This document shows, piece after piece, positions 29,600 through 38,633 of a DNA stretch of 60,205 nt. The stretch comes from Planctomycetota bacterium. Lineage in GTDB: Bacteria > Planctomycetota > SZUA-567 > JAFGGJ01. The DNA lies in the NCBI GenBank assembly GCA_016930595.1, contig JAFGGJ010000018.1, forward strand, positions 1-60,205, read 5' to 3'. How positions within the stretch are numbered: the stretch's first letter is position 1; each line of letters opens with the position of its first letter. The notes under the pieces are model-generated. The model saw nothing but the letters and a program-made list of their open reading frames with translations. It did not search any database and was not told where the DNA came from. The translations under genes were made by a program, and so were the position numbers.

Positions 29600-32500
29600 T
29601 TACTTCATCTGTGGAATCACTATTCCCTTGAGTATCACACGCTGCGCAAGGACAAAAACCAGCAACGTGGGAATACTGGCCAGTGTCAATGCCGCCATGG
29701 TTAACTGTGTGGAATGCTCCTGCTGGAATTCATAGAGAAACACCATCAAGGTCCAGAGCTTGGGATTCTGACACACGATAAACGCAAACATGAACGCCCC
29801 ATATGCTCCGGTAAACGACCAGAGCGCAATAACCGCCAGAATCGGGTATGAAAGAGGCATAGCGAGCCTGTAAAACATCTGGACTTCGGTGGCGCCGTCA
29901 ATAATGCCCGCCTCAAAGAGCTCCTGCGGCAAGCTGTCAAAAAAACCTTTCAGCAGGAATATCGAATACCCGTTCGCCATGCCTGGCAGTATCAGAGCCC
30001 AGTACGTGTTCAGCAGGCCTAAGCCTTTCAACATCAGGAAGTTGGGTATCATGGTAACCATGGGAGGGAACGCCATTGTGGCAAGGAGGAACAAGAGTAT
30101 GTAATGGCCATACGCGAGCTTGAACCTGCTCAATGCGTATGCACACATAGGGTTGACAGTCGTATGTACCAGTATGCTCGCAAAACAGAATACAAACGTA
30201 TTGAAAAGAGCGCGGCCGTGCAAAGTCAGAAAATTGGCGACAACCCCGTAATTGCCGAAAAATGCCTGCCAGAAAAAGCCTTTCTCCGCCCAATTGCGAT
30301 TGAAATCCCACCATTCGACATAATCGAACGGATACATTGGGCTGTCCAAGCCGTCATACATGGTGCATTTGCCTACCAGAGAGCCGACGGTGCCGAAACG
30401 GTCTTTCAGGAAAGCGGTAAACTCCTCCTTGGGCATGCTGCCGCTTATAGTAATATCATAAGGGCTCATCCATCTGTAATGGAGAAAAGCCTTTACGTCT
30501 TCCACCCGTTTTGCATTCTTTTCGTCGTTCGGCGGCCATACCTGGTTGAACCGGGAAAACTCGGTACCGTAGGCCTTATTAAGTTCCTCGATATCGCCCC
30601 TGTAGCGCATATCCAGGAACGAATGCATCAGCTTTATATTACCCAGCGAAAGCCGTACCCCGGTCACGGGCAGATGGTCTATTACAAAATCAACCCAGGC
30701 GTCCTGGAGAACCCGCGGGTAGATCCTGGGTATCTCCCGTGTCAATTTCACCTCGTCAAAAGTCGCAAAGCTCCAGGAATGGGCTTCATTGGCCCCATCG
30801 ATGCCACCATACTTTCTGTCAAGGTAGCGTCCCCACCAATACTCGGGTGACGCGACAGTAATATCCTCGACCGGGTCCAGCATATCCGATGCCATGAATC
30901 CAAGCACGTCGTCCGTAACCGGCCTATGCAGGAAAAAGGTCCCATCAGGATTCCGCAGCGCGATCTCGTCAGGGAATGCAATATCTGAAAAGCTCTTATA
31001 GTTGAACAACGCCTTGTCTTCTTCGGAAAGCCCCTGCCGGTAATAGCTTAGAAGTTTTCCGATCGAATCCTCGTATTTCCCCTTCAGGTACGCCTGGTAT
31101 TTGGCATCGGCGTCCTTGATCAACAGAAACCGTATGGGGCACCTGTAACGAACGAACTCGACCCACAAATCCTTCTCTTTCGTACAGAATTCACCATATT
31201 CGAATTGCAGGGCTTCCCGCAGTAACGCTTCCTGAAGCTTACCATCCACAATTCCGTACGAGGGCTGAATCAGGCCGTCAAGAGCCGTCTTTGCCTTTTC
31301 AAGGCTTTCCACGTGCTTCAGATTGCCGCCGTATCGCTCCAGGAACAACCTTGCCCGCCGATACTGCGGCAATTCGACAACATCCCACTTGGGAGCATCG
31401 ATGCCATACTTCTGTTTGAAGCCGCCACCAGTATGATAGAGATTCGCCAGGTAGTTTTTGAAAGTGGGATATGGACCCGTATGACACAGATAGTCGAGAA
31501 ACGAGGCAAACACAGGCATACTCTCGGCACCAGCCCCTGATTTTGGCAGGGTTATGTCGTCAAAGGAGGCAAAGGTCGTGCCGTAGAGCATGTTGACGAC
31601 TTCCACGTTGTTATAAATGGCACTAAGATACTCTCTGAACGCGGCTTCAGGCCCCTCCTCCCCTATGACTTCCTGATCCTCATGAGCCATAATTGCCGAG
31701 TAGAGGGCCTCGGCATATCCCGGCATTTCCGCCACCAACGCTTCCACAAGCTTCCTATCGCCGCCAGCGAACCTGGCTTCCCGCATCTCCGCCAGGTACT
31801 CCTTCAGCACAGCTACATCTTTGAGCAGCCCTGGCTCGTTCGCCGCGTCCTTGAGAACGACCTCCACCAACTGGTAATGAGGCAGCAGCACTTCTGGCAG
31901 CGGCGGCAACTCAACGTCGTATTTCTGCTGAAACTCACCGACCCCGAACTCTTTCTTCAGGAACATCCTGAAACTGACATCCGCTTTCTGTCCGAGAACA
32001 TATCGGGTGAATGTGCTCAGGATGGGCACCGTGTTCCTGTTCGCCGAGCCGGGAGTGGGGAACGTAATTTCCTCCCACGTGCTGAATGAAGTACCGAAAA
32101 GCATATTGAGACACGTGACGCTCCCGAATGTCTCCCTGCAATATTGCCTTATAAGGTCGTCCGGCACAACCACATCCGGAGCGTGCGGCGAAGGCTTGAC
32201 CTCATAGAAGGAGTTTATCTTTCGGCCGGTCTGTTTCTGGAACCGCTCTTCAGAATTGTATTCCCTGGAAAACAGCGTGTAGTAGTTGAGATCGGGCAGG
32301 GTGAGGAAATTGATGCTCTCGGCGGCCAAATCCTTCTTGAACTCGAGAAATTCCCGAACCTTGCGGCTTCTCGTATTGGGCAACCATGTCACAAGGTGCG
32401 GCTGTTCATAAGGCATGAAGACATCGGCCCAGAATTCGCTCTCCTCGCGATACGCCTTGTTCACTTCCACAAGCGATTCGTCATAGCGTGCCTTCAGCCA

Positions 32501-33052
32501 GTCCACATACCGGTCCAAGGTGGGATTAAGTGTGTTGTTCGCTCTCTGCGTCGGGAAGGCAACCGTCATGTTCAGCATTCTGCCTTCGTCGTCAGGCATG
32601 ACACCGCTCGGATCCTTGCCCGTCGCATACCATGTCTTGAATGCAAGCGCATCTTCCACAACACGATTAAACCTGGCGTTCTTGAGATCGAAGGGGACCG
32701 GCCTTATCCGCTGGAACCTGGCAAATATTCCCGTCGCCGTCTGGCCGGGCAGCCCGTATGAATAATCCACGTATCTGGACCTGTGCAGCCTATTAAAATC
32801 ATCGATCTTCAGCCGCAGCGAAACATACCTTCTGAACAACGCGTCAGGGGTCCCTCCTGCCAGTTTTTCCTTTACGTACCTGGGGACAAGCTGCTGTTCC
32901 ATGTTGTCATTCAAGCCGGAAACGGACATGGAAAGCATCATCCCGAAAGGATAGAACATGGTAAGCGAGCCCACTACGAGAATCGCATACATCGTCCAGA
33001 TGAGGACCCGGACTCGCCAGTACTTGCGGCCGGTCGTGGCGATAATCGGCAT
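29600..33052 (-). CDS. giant MalG-like ABC permease with a roughly 900-residue repeat-containing insertion
   Basis: An 1150-residue protein. A first TM helix (about 15-40) is followed by about 900 probably periplasmic residues, then a MalG-type permease core (about 945-1150) with the EAA loop EAGIIDGATEVQMFYRLAMP (1047-1066) that contacts an ATPase. Normal MalG proteins are about 280 residues. The insertion holds at least six copies of a unit of about 30 residues of the form (Y/F)L-x3-(Y/F)-x-(D/G)-LN-x2-YGT-x-F-x-F-(D/E)-(D/E)-I-x-LP, for example at 303-332, 475-503, 534-562, 742-771 and 812-840. The ATG is 24 bp after the partner gene. It resembles LN-x-(A/W)-x-GT segments of GH42-type glycosidases, but no catalytic residues were recognised. 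Confidence 0.85.
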   Translation of the reverse strand: MPIIATTGRKYWRVRVLIWTMYAILVVGSLTMFYPFGMMLSMSVSGLNDNMEQQLVPRYVKEKLAGGTPDALFRRYVSLRLKIDDFNRLHRSRYVDYSYGLPGQTATGIFARFQRIRPVPFDLKNARFNRVVEDALAFKTWYATGKDPSGVMPDDEGRMLNMTVAFPTQRANNTLNPTLDRYVDWLKARYDESLVEVNKAYREESEFWADVFMPYEQPHLVTWLPNTRSRKVREFLEFKKDLAAESINFLTLPDLNYYTLFSREYNSEERFQKQTGRKINSFYEVKPSPHAPDVVVPDDLIRQYCRETFGSVTCLNMLFGTSFSTWEEITFPTPGSANRNTVPILSTFTRYVLGQKADVSFRMFLKKEFGVGEFQQKYDVELPPLPEVLLPHYQLVEVVLKDAANEPGLLKDVAVLKEYLAEMREARFAGGDRKLVEALVAEMPGYAEALYSAIMAHEDQEVIGEEGPEAAFREYLSAIYNNVEVVNMLYGTTFASFDDITLPKSGAGAESMPVFASFLDYLCHTGPYPTFKNYLANLYHTGGGFKQKYGIDAPKWDVVELPQYRRARLFLERYGGNLKHVESLEKAKTALDGLIQPSYGIVDGKLQEALLREALQFEYGEFCTKEKDLWVEFVRYRCPIRFLLIKDADAKYQAYLKGKYEDSIGKLLSYYRQGLSEEDKALFNYKSFSDIAFPDEIALRNPDGTFFLHRPVTDDVLGFMASDMLDPVEDITVASPEYWWGRYLDRKYGGIDGANEAHSWSFATFDEVKLTREIPRIYPRVLQDAWVDFVIDHLPVTGVRLSLGNIKLMHSFLDMRYRGDIEELNKAYGTEFSRFNQVWPPNDEKNAKRVEDVKAFLHYRWMSPYDITISGSMPKEEFTAFLKDRFGTVGSLVGKCTMYDGLDSPMYPFDYVEWWDFNRNWAEKGFFWQAFFGNYGVVANFLTLHGRALFNTFVFCFASILVHTTVNPMCAYALSRFKLAYGHYILLFLLATMAFPPMVTMIPNFLMLKGLGLLNTYWALILPGMANGYSIFLLKGFFDSLPQELFEAGIIDGATEVQMFYRLAMPLSYPILAVIALWSFTGAYGAFMFAFIVCQNPKLWTLMVFLYEFQQEHSTQLTMAALTLASIPTLLVFVLAQRVILKGIVIPQMK

Positions 33053-33076
33053 TGCTATTCTCCCTCGGCAACCGTT

Positions 33077-36000
33077 TTACTGGTTGGCCGCAGCGGTAAA
33101 CCTGACATCACGCAGGATACGCAGTTGATATATCGTAAACCCTATAAGCAGCGCCCCCATCAGCCACGCAATGGCGGTAGCCTGGCCGAACTTGAGGAAC
33201 AGGAACCCCTTCAGGTAGATGTTGAGGCCCAGCGTGAGCGTCTGGTTCGCGGGGCCGCCGCCGGTCATAACGAAGATGTTCTGGTTGGCCCGGAAGGCCC
33301 CGACGAAGGCCCCGACGAAGTTGATCAGGATCAGGGGCTTCAGGAAGGGGAACGTTATGTGCCATATTTTCTGAAACGTGCTGGCGCCGTCGATGTCGGC
33401 GGCTTCGTAAAGCTCGTCGGGAACCGCTTTCATGGCCGCAAGGTATATTATGCTTCCCGGTCCCGCTCCCGCCCACACGCCGGGTATTATGATGCACAGC
33501 AGAGCGATGGGGAAGCGCGTGTCCTGCAGCCAGGGCATGGCTTCATCGATATGGAGCACCGATAGTATCTTGTGCAGGATCTCGCTCCTGTGCAGAAAAC
33601 CGAGTATGGTGTTGAACGTGCCGGCCGGCGAAGGGTCGTAGAACTTCTTCCACAGGAACATGATTACCAGTCCGCTGGTGACCGCGGGCAGGTAGAATAT
33701 CACACGAAAAAGCACTTTGAACTTCGGTATTTCCGCCAGCAGCAGCGCCAGGAATATCGGCACCCCGAACCCTATGACAATAATCAGCAGCGTGTATATG
33801 AAAGTATTCCTGACCGACCTCCAGAATATCTTGTCCACGATGACGTTTATGAAATTGTCGAGCCCTATGAACTTGGAGGGCATCAGGATGTAGTAATCCA
33901 TAAACGCCATCACCGAACCTCTGACCAGAGGTACGTACTGCCATATGAATATCGTTGCAATGGCCGGTATCATGAACAACCACGCCGTGACCATGCTCGT
34001 CTTGAGGTAGGAAGCCGCAATACCCTTGCTCTGGGCTTTTATCAGCAGTCGCAGGTTGCGCACAAACAGCGTAAGCATGATGATAAAGAAACCCGTCAGC
34101 AGGACAGCTATCAGGTACGCCGCCACCCTGCGGCGTTTCATGACCTTGGGAGCAACCACGCCGAAGATGTCTTTGTTTACTCTTTCGCCCGATGATCGCA
34201 GCTCTTCAGCAGGAGACTTGTCCGCTCCGAATATCACCGTATCCAGCGGTTCCGCCAGTCCCTGGGTCGCCACCGATTTATAGCCTGGGCAGTAAGGCTC
34301 CGGCTGGCCGTTCGCCAGGAGTTCGTCGAACACCTTTTTCCACGATTCGGGAACGAACTGCAGGTATTCGTTGTAGCCGTATTTTTCCAGCTTCTTCGGC
34401 GGCAGGAATCTGGCCAGGCCGTTTTCGACGCTGGTCCGCACCTTGAGCTCATCCGCCTCTTCGCTGGTGACAAAGTTGATATATTCCCAACACGCCCTTT
34501 TTTTCTCCGGGTCTTTAACCGCCGAATTCACTGAAATGAGCGTGGCGTTCAGGAAGTTCGCTCTTATGCCAGTCGGCCCCGAAGGCAGCCCTGCAACACC
34601 GAACTCATCCGGGTTATACCCGGTATTGCCGACAAAACTCGTCGATGTCGTCCCGATGCTCATCGCCAGTGTACGGTCTCGTGTAAACATCCGGCCGGCA
34701 TCGTCGGTTGACGAAGCGAATGCCACGCCCTGGTAAAGCTGCCGCCTCTCGGAAAGGACCGACAACTTGATTCGCTGTCCGCATACCGGGCATACCGCTT
34801 CGCCGGTTTCCAGCGCGTTGCCCGGCAAGGGACCGATCACCACCTTGTTTGCTCTTTCAGGATCATTGTCGCCGCACATGGCGTAGGTGATATCATAGGT
34901 TACGTTCTTGCCCTGGCACTGCGGCGATCGGCAGCGGGTCCAGTAGGCCCATCGCAGTTTTCTATACAGCTCGAGAGCCCGTACGGCAGGCGGCTCGTCA
35001 TACGCCGTGCGCCAGAATCGTTTCCCCTTCCGGAGGAGATCTTCATTGCACGGTTTTGCGCCATGGAGGTCGCCATCGCATTTAGAGCATTTCCAGGGAT
35101 CGCGTTTAAACCTGGTCGGGTCCTTGGGATCCCCGGCGACTTCGGGGAGGGCCCACCACGGTTTATCCGCCCATTCGGGCGGCGGATTCCACGTATTGCA
35201 CTTGGGACACTTCACCCAGGGGCATCTCCACGCCTCCGGATCCGACAGCGGTATTCCGTCCGTATCCTTGGGGACCGGCGTGATCTCATCACATTGTGGG
35301 CAGCGAACCCACTCCCGGACAATTTCCCCTCCTGCCTGCCAGACGAAGTTGGGCCACATCCAGCCGGCGATGAATCCTGACTGCACGTAATATCCGTACT
35401 GCCCTTCTTCCGGGACCGTCAGTTTCTGTGCACACCTGTAAAGGGCGTCCCAATCCCACGGTATCCCCCAGGCATTGGCGGCGGCTTCCGGCCCGTCAAT
35501 GGGGAGGCCGGCTTTCAGAAAGAGATCCTTGCGGTAATACAAACCCATAAGGTCGTCGAAGCTCCTGGGCACCGCGTAATAATGATAGACTATCCGCCCG
35601 TCGCTCTTTTTCTCTTCTTCGCTTATAATCGGACGTATCCGTCGCAGCAGAAGCTCGTTCTGCTTCTGTTCGCTCCAGTCCCTTTCGATGAACTCCGTAA
35701 GATCCATCACGAAGCCCTGCTCTATGTACGAACGGACGGAACGGAAATTATGGAAGAATATGTCCGGCGCCGTCCCCCCCGCCATTGCCATCAGAAAACT
35801 GGATTCCCGTGCCTGTCCTTCCACCTGGATACCTCTTGTTTTCCGGATGCGTATCCAGGGATACTTTTCCAGGAACCGCTCCATAACGACCCGCCTTGTG
35901 CGTTGCGTAACGCTCGGCGAACCCGGTCTCGGGACATCCCACATGTTTATGTATACGACCTGTTTTTCGACCTGTCTGGTGGTGCCGTCGGGCTGAGTCT

Positions 36001-36322
36001 CCTCAATCATGACATGATTGATATCCTCGATCCCCTGCTCCTTTTTCGCCCTTACGAAGTTGTACACGGTTGAAACCAGAATGAACACTAATCCGGCGGT
36101 CAGCACGATAGTAAGCAGGGGGAACTTCGAAAGCCTCTTGCTCTCGCTTTCTTCCTCCTCTGCTTCAGCCCCGGCAACCGGAGAGACTACGGACTCAACC
36201 TCCGTAAGGTCGAGTTCGGACTCATCCATTGTTTCAACGTTCTCCACCGGAGGCTGCGGTTCGTCGCCCGGATCGTCCCCCTGGCCGGCACGCTCATCCA
36301 CTCTGTCATCCTCATCCTGCAT
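33077..36322 (-). CDS. fused solute-binding protein and MalF-like ABC permease with Cys-rich insertion
   Basis: A 1081-residue protein. An acidic cytoplasmic start (1-62) precedes a TM helix (about 68-90), then an extracellular solute-binding domain of family 1 (about 120-720; MAMAGGTAPDIFFHNF, YYRKDLFLKAGLP, WEYINFVTSEEADEL). Within it, at 341-514, are paired cysteines of zinc-ribbon type: CPQC 341/344, CPKC 372/375, CSKC 412/415, C464/C469 and CPVC 511/514. A MalF-type permease follows (about 730-1081) with the EAA loop EAADIDGASTFQKIWHITFP (973-992). Binding protein and permease are normally separate. The start ATG follows GAGGGAG. No ATPase gene is nearby. Confidence 0.87.
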   Translation of the reverse strand: MQDEDDRVDERAGQGDDPGDEPQPPVENVETMDESELDLTEVESVVSPVAGAEAEEEESESKRLSKFPLLTIVLTAGLVFILVSTVYNFVRAKKEQGIEDINHVMIEETQPDGTTRQVEKQVVYINMWDVPRPGSPSVTQRTRRVVMERFLEKYPWIRIRKTRGIQVEGQARESSFLMAMAGGTAPDIFFHNFRSVRSYIEQGFVMDLTEFIERDWSEQKQNELLLRRIRPIISEEEKKSDGRIVYHYYAVPRSFDDLMGLYYRKDLFLKAGLPIDGPEAAANAWGIPWDWDALYRCAQKLTVPEEGQYGYYVQSGFIAGWMWPNFVWQAGGEIVREWVRCPQCDEITPVPKDTDGIPLSDPEAWRCPWVKCPKCNTWNPPPEWADKPWWALPEVAGDPKDPTRFKRDPWKCSKCDGDLHGAKPCNEDLLRKGKRFWRTAYDEPPAVRALELYRKLRWAYWTRCRSPQCQGKNVTYDITYAMCGDNDPERANKVVIGPLPGNALETGEAVCPVCGQRIKLSVLSERRQLYQGVAFASSTDDAGRMFTRDRTLAMSIGTTSTSFVGNTGYNPDEFGVAGLPSGPTGIRANFLNATLISVNSAVKDPEKKRACWEYINFVTSEEADELKVRTSVENGLARFLPPKKLEKYGYNEYLQFVPESWKKVFDELLANGQPEPYCPGYKSVATQGLAEPLDTVIFGADKSPAEELRSSGERVNKDIFGVVAPKVMKRRRVAAYLIAVLLTGFFIIMLTLFVRNLRLLIKAQSKGIAASYLKTSMVTAWLFMIPAIATIFIWQYVPLVRGSVMAFMDYYILMPSKFIGLDNFINVIVDKIFWRSVRNTFIYTLLIIVIGFGVPIFLALLLAEIPKFKVLFRVIFYLPAVTSGLVIMFLWKKFYDPSPAGTFNTILGFLHRSEILHKILSVLHIDEAMPWLQDTRFPIALLCIIIPGVWAGAGPGSIIYLAAMKAVPDELYEAADIDGASTFQKIWHITFPFLKPLILINFVGAFVGAFRANQNIFVMTGGGPANQTLTLGLNIYLKGFLFLKFGQATAIAWLMGALLIGFTIYQLRILRDVRFTAAANQ

Positions 36323-36379
36323 TCAGAAACACTCCCTCTATCTGCAAAGCCACCCCGCCTGCCTCCGCCCCATGCAGTG

Positions 36380-36408
36380 ATTCTACCAATGCCGGGCATT
36401 TACCGCAA
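36380..36408 (-). promoter_or_regulatory. promoter of the giant ABC transporter operon
   Basis: On the minus strand TTGCGG (36403-36408), 17 bp, TAGAAT (36380-36385). Confidence 0.7.
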
Positions 36409-36428
36409 GGGGTGTCGCGTGCTTCCGG

Positions 36429-37226
36429 CTAGAAGCCGAGAACCTGTGCCATGGTGTACTTGCCTGGCGGCTTGTCTTCCATGAGAAACTTAGCGGCGCG
36501 CAGAGCTCCCTGGGCAAAAGCATCCCTGGTATGCGCCCTGTGGATCAATTCCACCCTTTCACCCAGGCAGGAAAAGATCACCGTGTGGTCCCCTACGATA
36601 TCCCCCGCCCTTACGGCATGTATGCCTATCTCTTCACGGTTGCGTTCGCCTGTTCTTCCATGCCGCCCGTATTTCGCCACTTTTTCAAGATTCACTTCCC
36701 TCGCCGCCGCCACGGCCTTCGCCAGCCCGAGAGCAGTCCCGCTGGGGGCATCGGCCTTGAAGCGGTGATGGATCTCGATCACTTCGGCATCATAGTCGTC
36801 GCCAAGCGCCCAGGCAACCTGCTCGGCGATCCTGAAAAGCAGGTTCACCCCCACGGAAAAATTCGGCGCCCATATCAAAGGTATTTCCGATGCCGCTTCT
36901 TCAAGCTTGGCATTGTGTTCCGCCTGCAACCCCGTAACACCTATCACCAGCGGTATGTGCCTGCTGACGGCTTCGTCCACCGTGCCCGCAAGAGCATCCG
37001 GTGAAGAAAAATCGATAATCGCGTCAAAATGTCCCTCGAAACTGTCGGAAAGCGGTATGTCCAGCCTTCCGACACTAGCCACCTCGCCGGCATCCTGGCC
37101 GATCAGGGGACAACTGGACACCTCGACGGCGGCCCCCAACTGCAGATGAGCATCAGAGTTCACCAGGTCTATCAACCTTCTGCCCATGCGTCCGGCAGCA
37201 CCTACAATGGCGACTTTGTTGGACAT
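36429..37226 (-). CDS. dapB: 4-hydroxy-tetrahydrodipicolinate reductase
   Basis: A 265-residue DapB, which reduces 4-hydroxy-tetrahydrodipicolinate in lysine and diaminopimelate synthesis. The nucleotide loop GAAGRMGRRL is at about 8-17, the family signature EIHHRFKADAPSGTAL (catalytic His pair and Lys) is in the middle, and the APNFSVGVNL segment is present. The ATG overlaps the thrC stop (TGATG), so the two are translationally coupled; both enzymes belong to the aspartate pathway. It is the last gene of a four-gene operon. Confidence 0.95.
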   Translation of the reverse strand: MSNKVAIVGAAGRMGRRLIDLVNSDAHLQLGAAVEVSSCPLIGQDAGEVASVGRLDIPLSDSFEGHFDAIIDFSSPDALAGTVDEAVSRHIPLVIGVTGLQAEHNAKLEEAASEIPLIWAPNFSVGVNLLFRIAEQVAWALGDDYDAEVIEIHHRFKADAPSGTALGLAKAVAAAREVNLEKVAKYGRHGRTGERNREEIGIHAVRAGDIVGDHTVIFSCLGERVELIHRAHTRDAFAQGALRAAKFLMEDKPPGKYTMAQVLGF

Positions 37227-38620
37227 CACAGCACCCCTTCACTTTCTCTCAGAGCCCTCAATATGTCGTTTATGTTGTTTTTGACTTTCACGGGGCGGTT
37301 GCCAAACGCCGCTTTTTCTATGCCGATAGCGGCAACGAGTCCGGCGCCTTCCTTCGAATGGTACGCTATCGTGGCCTCCGGAGCCTTGAGATGGTGTCCG
37401 GTCAGGACTGCGGCCACGGTCTCGTCAGGTCCTATGACGCCCTCTTCCCGCAGGCATTTCAAACCTGCCACGGTGGCGGCGGACGCGGGTTCACACCCTA
37501 TGCCGCTCCGTGCTATGACCGCCTTGGCATCCATAATCGCCTGATCCGTAATCTCACGTGTGACCCCGTCCATAACCTCCAGCGCTCGCAGGCACTTAGA
37601 CAGGTTCACCGGCCGGTTTATCTCTATGGCGCTCGCTACAGTGTGCGCCCGTATGCCGCCCGCATCCAACTCAGAGTAAAAAGCATCGACTTTCTCCCTG
37701 TCATAGCGCCCTTTATCCCAGCGGACTCCGACCGTGTTGTAAATGCTGGTGAGCGTGTTAGCGCCGGCGGCATTGATCACGGCGAGCCGCGGAACCCTTT
37801 TTACAAGACCAAGGTCCATCAATTCCATGTATGCCTTGCCGAATGCGCTGGAATTCCCCAGATTGCCACCGGGCACTATTATCCAGTCGGGCGGCTCCCA
37901 TTTCAATCCTTCCAGGATACGATACATTATCGCTTTCTGGCCTTCCAGCCGGAAGGGGTTCAACGAGTTCATAAGGTATATACCTTCGCTCCGGCTGACT
38001 TCCTGCACTCGTGCCATCGCGTCATCAAAATCGCCGTCTATTTCAATCGTAAGCGCCCCGTAGTCCAACGCCTGCGACAGCTTACCCAGTGCTATCTTGC
38101 CGCTGCCAATGAACACAACGGCCCTGATGCCCCTCTGCGCCGCCGCGAAGGCCGCAACGGCAGCCGACGTGTTACCGGTAGACGCACATGCCACGACTTT
38201 CGCCCCGACCATCCCGGCATGCGTAAATGCGCCGGCCATCCCATTGTCCTTGAAAGAACCCGTGGGATTCAGGCCTTCATACTGGAGATACAGTTTTTCA
38301 GGCGAATGTCCCGCGTATTCCGCAACATTGGGGGCTTTTCTCAGCAGCGTCTGTCCTTCACCGATGGTCACGAGCTGTGCCACGGACGCAAATGGGATCA
38401 ACTCCCTGAAACGCCAGACCCCGCTGAAATCCACCGGATTACCACGCGTGGCCCACCTGCCCTCGAAAAACTCCAGACTCCCCGGAACAGGCAACTGGTC
38501 CCAGTCATATTGCACATCAAGCAGTTCACCGCATTCACCGCACCTGTGCAGCACTTCCATGAGATCGTATTTCTTTGCGCAATCAGGATTTATGCATTGC
38601 TGCCAGGCAGTATCGGCCAC
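37226..38620 (-). CDS. thrC: threonine synthase
   Basis: A 464-residue PLP enzyme making threonine from O-phosphohomoserine. An N-terminal zinc-ribbon segment (C9, C14, C27, CGEC) is followed by the PLP-Lys motif NPTGSFKDNG, the glycine-rich phosphate loop GGNLGNSSAFGK and ACASTGNTSAAV. The start is GTG at 38620, five bases after GAGGAG, which lies just beyond the end of the CPBP gene. Its co-transcription with dapB joins two branches of the aspartate family pathway. Confidence 0.95.
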   Translation of the reverse strand: MADTAWQQCINPDCAKKYDLMEVLHRCGECGELLDVQYDWDQLPVPGSLEFFEGRWATRGNPVDFSGVWRFRELIPFASVAQLVTIGEGQTLLRKAPNVAEYAGHSPEKLYLQYEGLNPTGSFKDNGMAGAFTHAGMVGAKVVACASTGNTSAAVAAFAAAQRGIRAVVFIGSGKIALGKLSQALDYGALTIEIDGDFDDAMARVQEVSRSEGIYLMNSLNPFRLEGQKAIMYRILEGLKWEPPDWIIVPGGNLGNSSAFGKAYMELMDLGLVKRVPRLAVINAAGANTLTSIYNTVGVRWDKGRYDREKVDAFYSELDAGGIRAHTVASAIEINRPVNLSKCLRALEVMDGVTREITDQAIMDAKAVIARSGIGCEPASAATVAGLKCLREEGVIGPDETVAAVLTGHHLKAPEATIAYHSKEGAGLVAAIGIEKAAFGNRPVKVKNNINDILRALRESEGVL

Positions 38621-38633
38621 GTCGGCTCCTCTG

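Noticed and set aside
36187-36432. Short frames around the start of the fused binding-protein/permease gene
   Set aside because: They lie within its acidic N-terminal coding region or promoter and have no ribosome sites.
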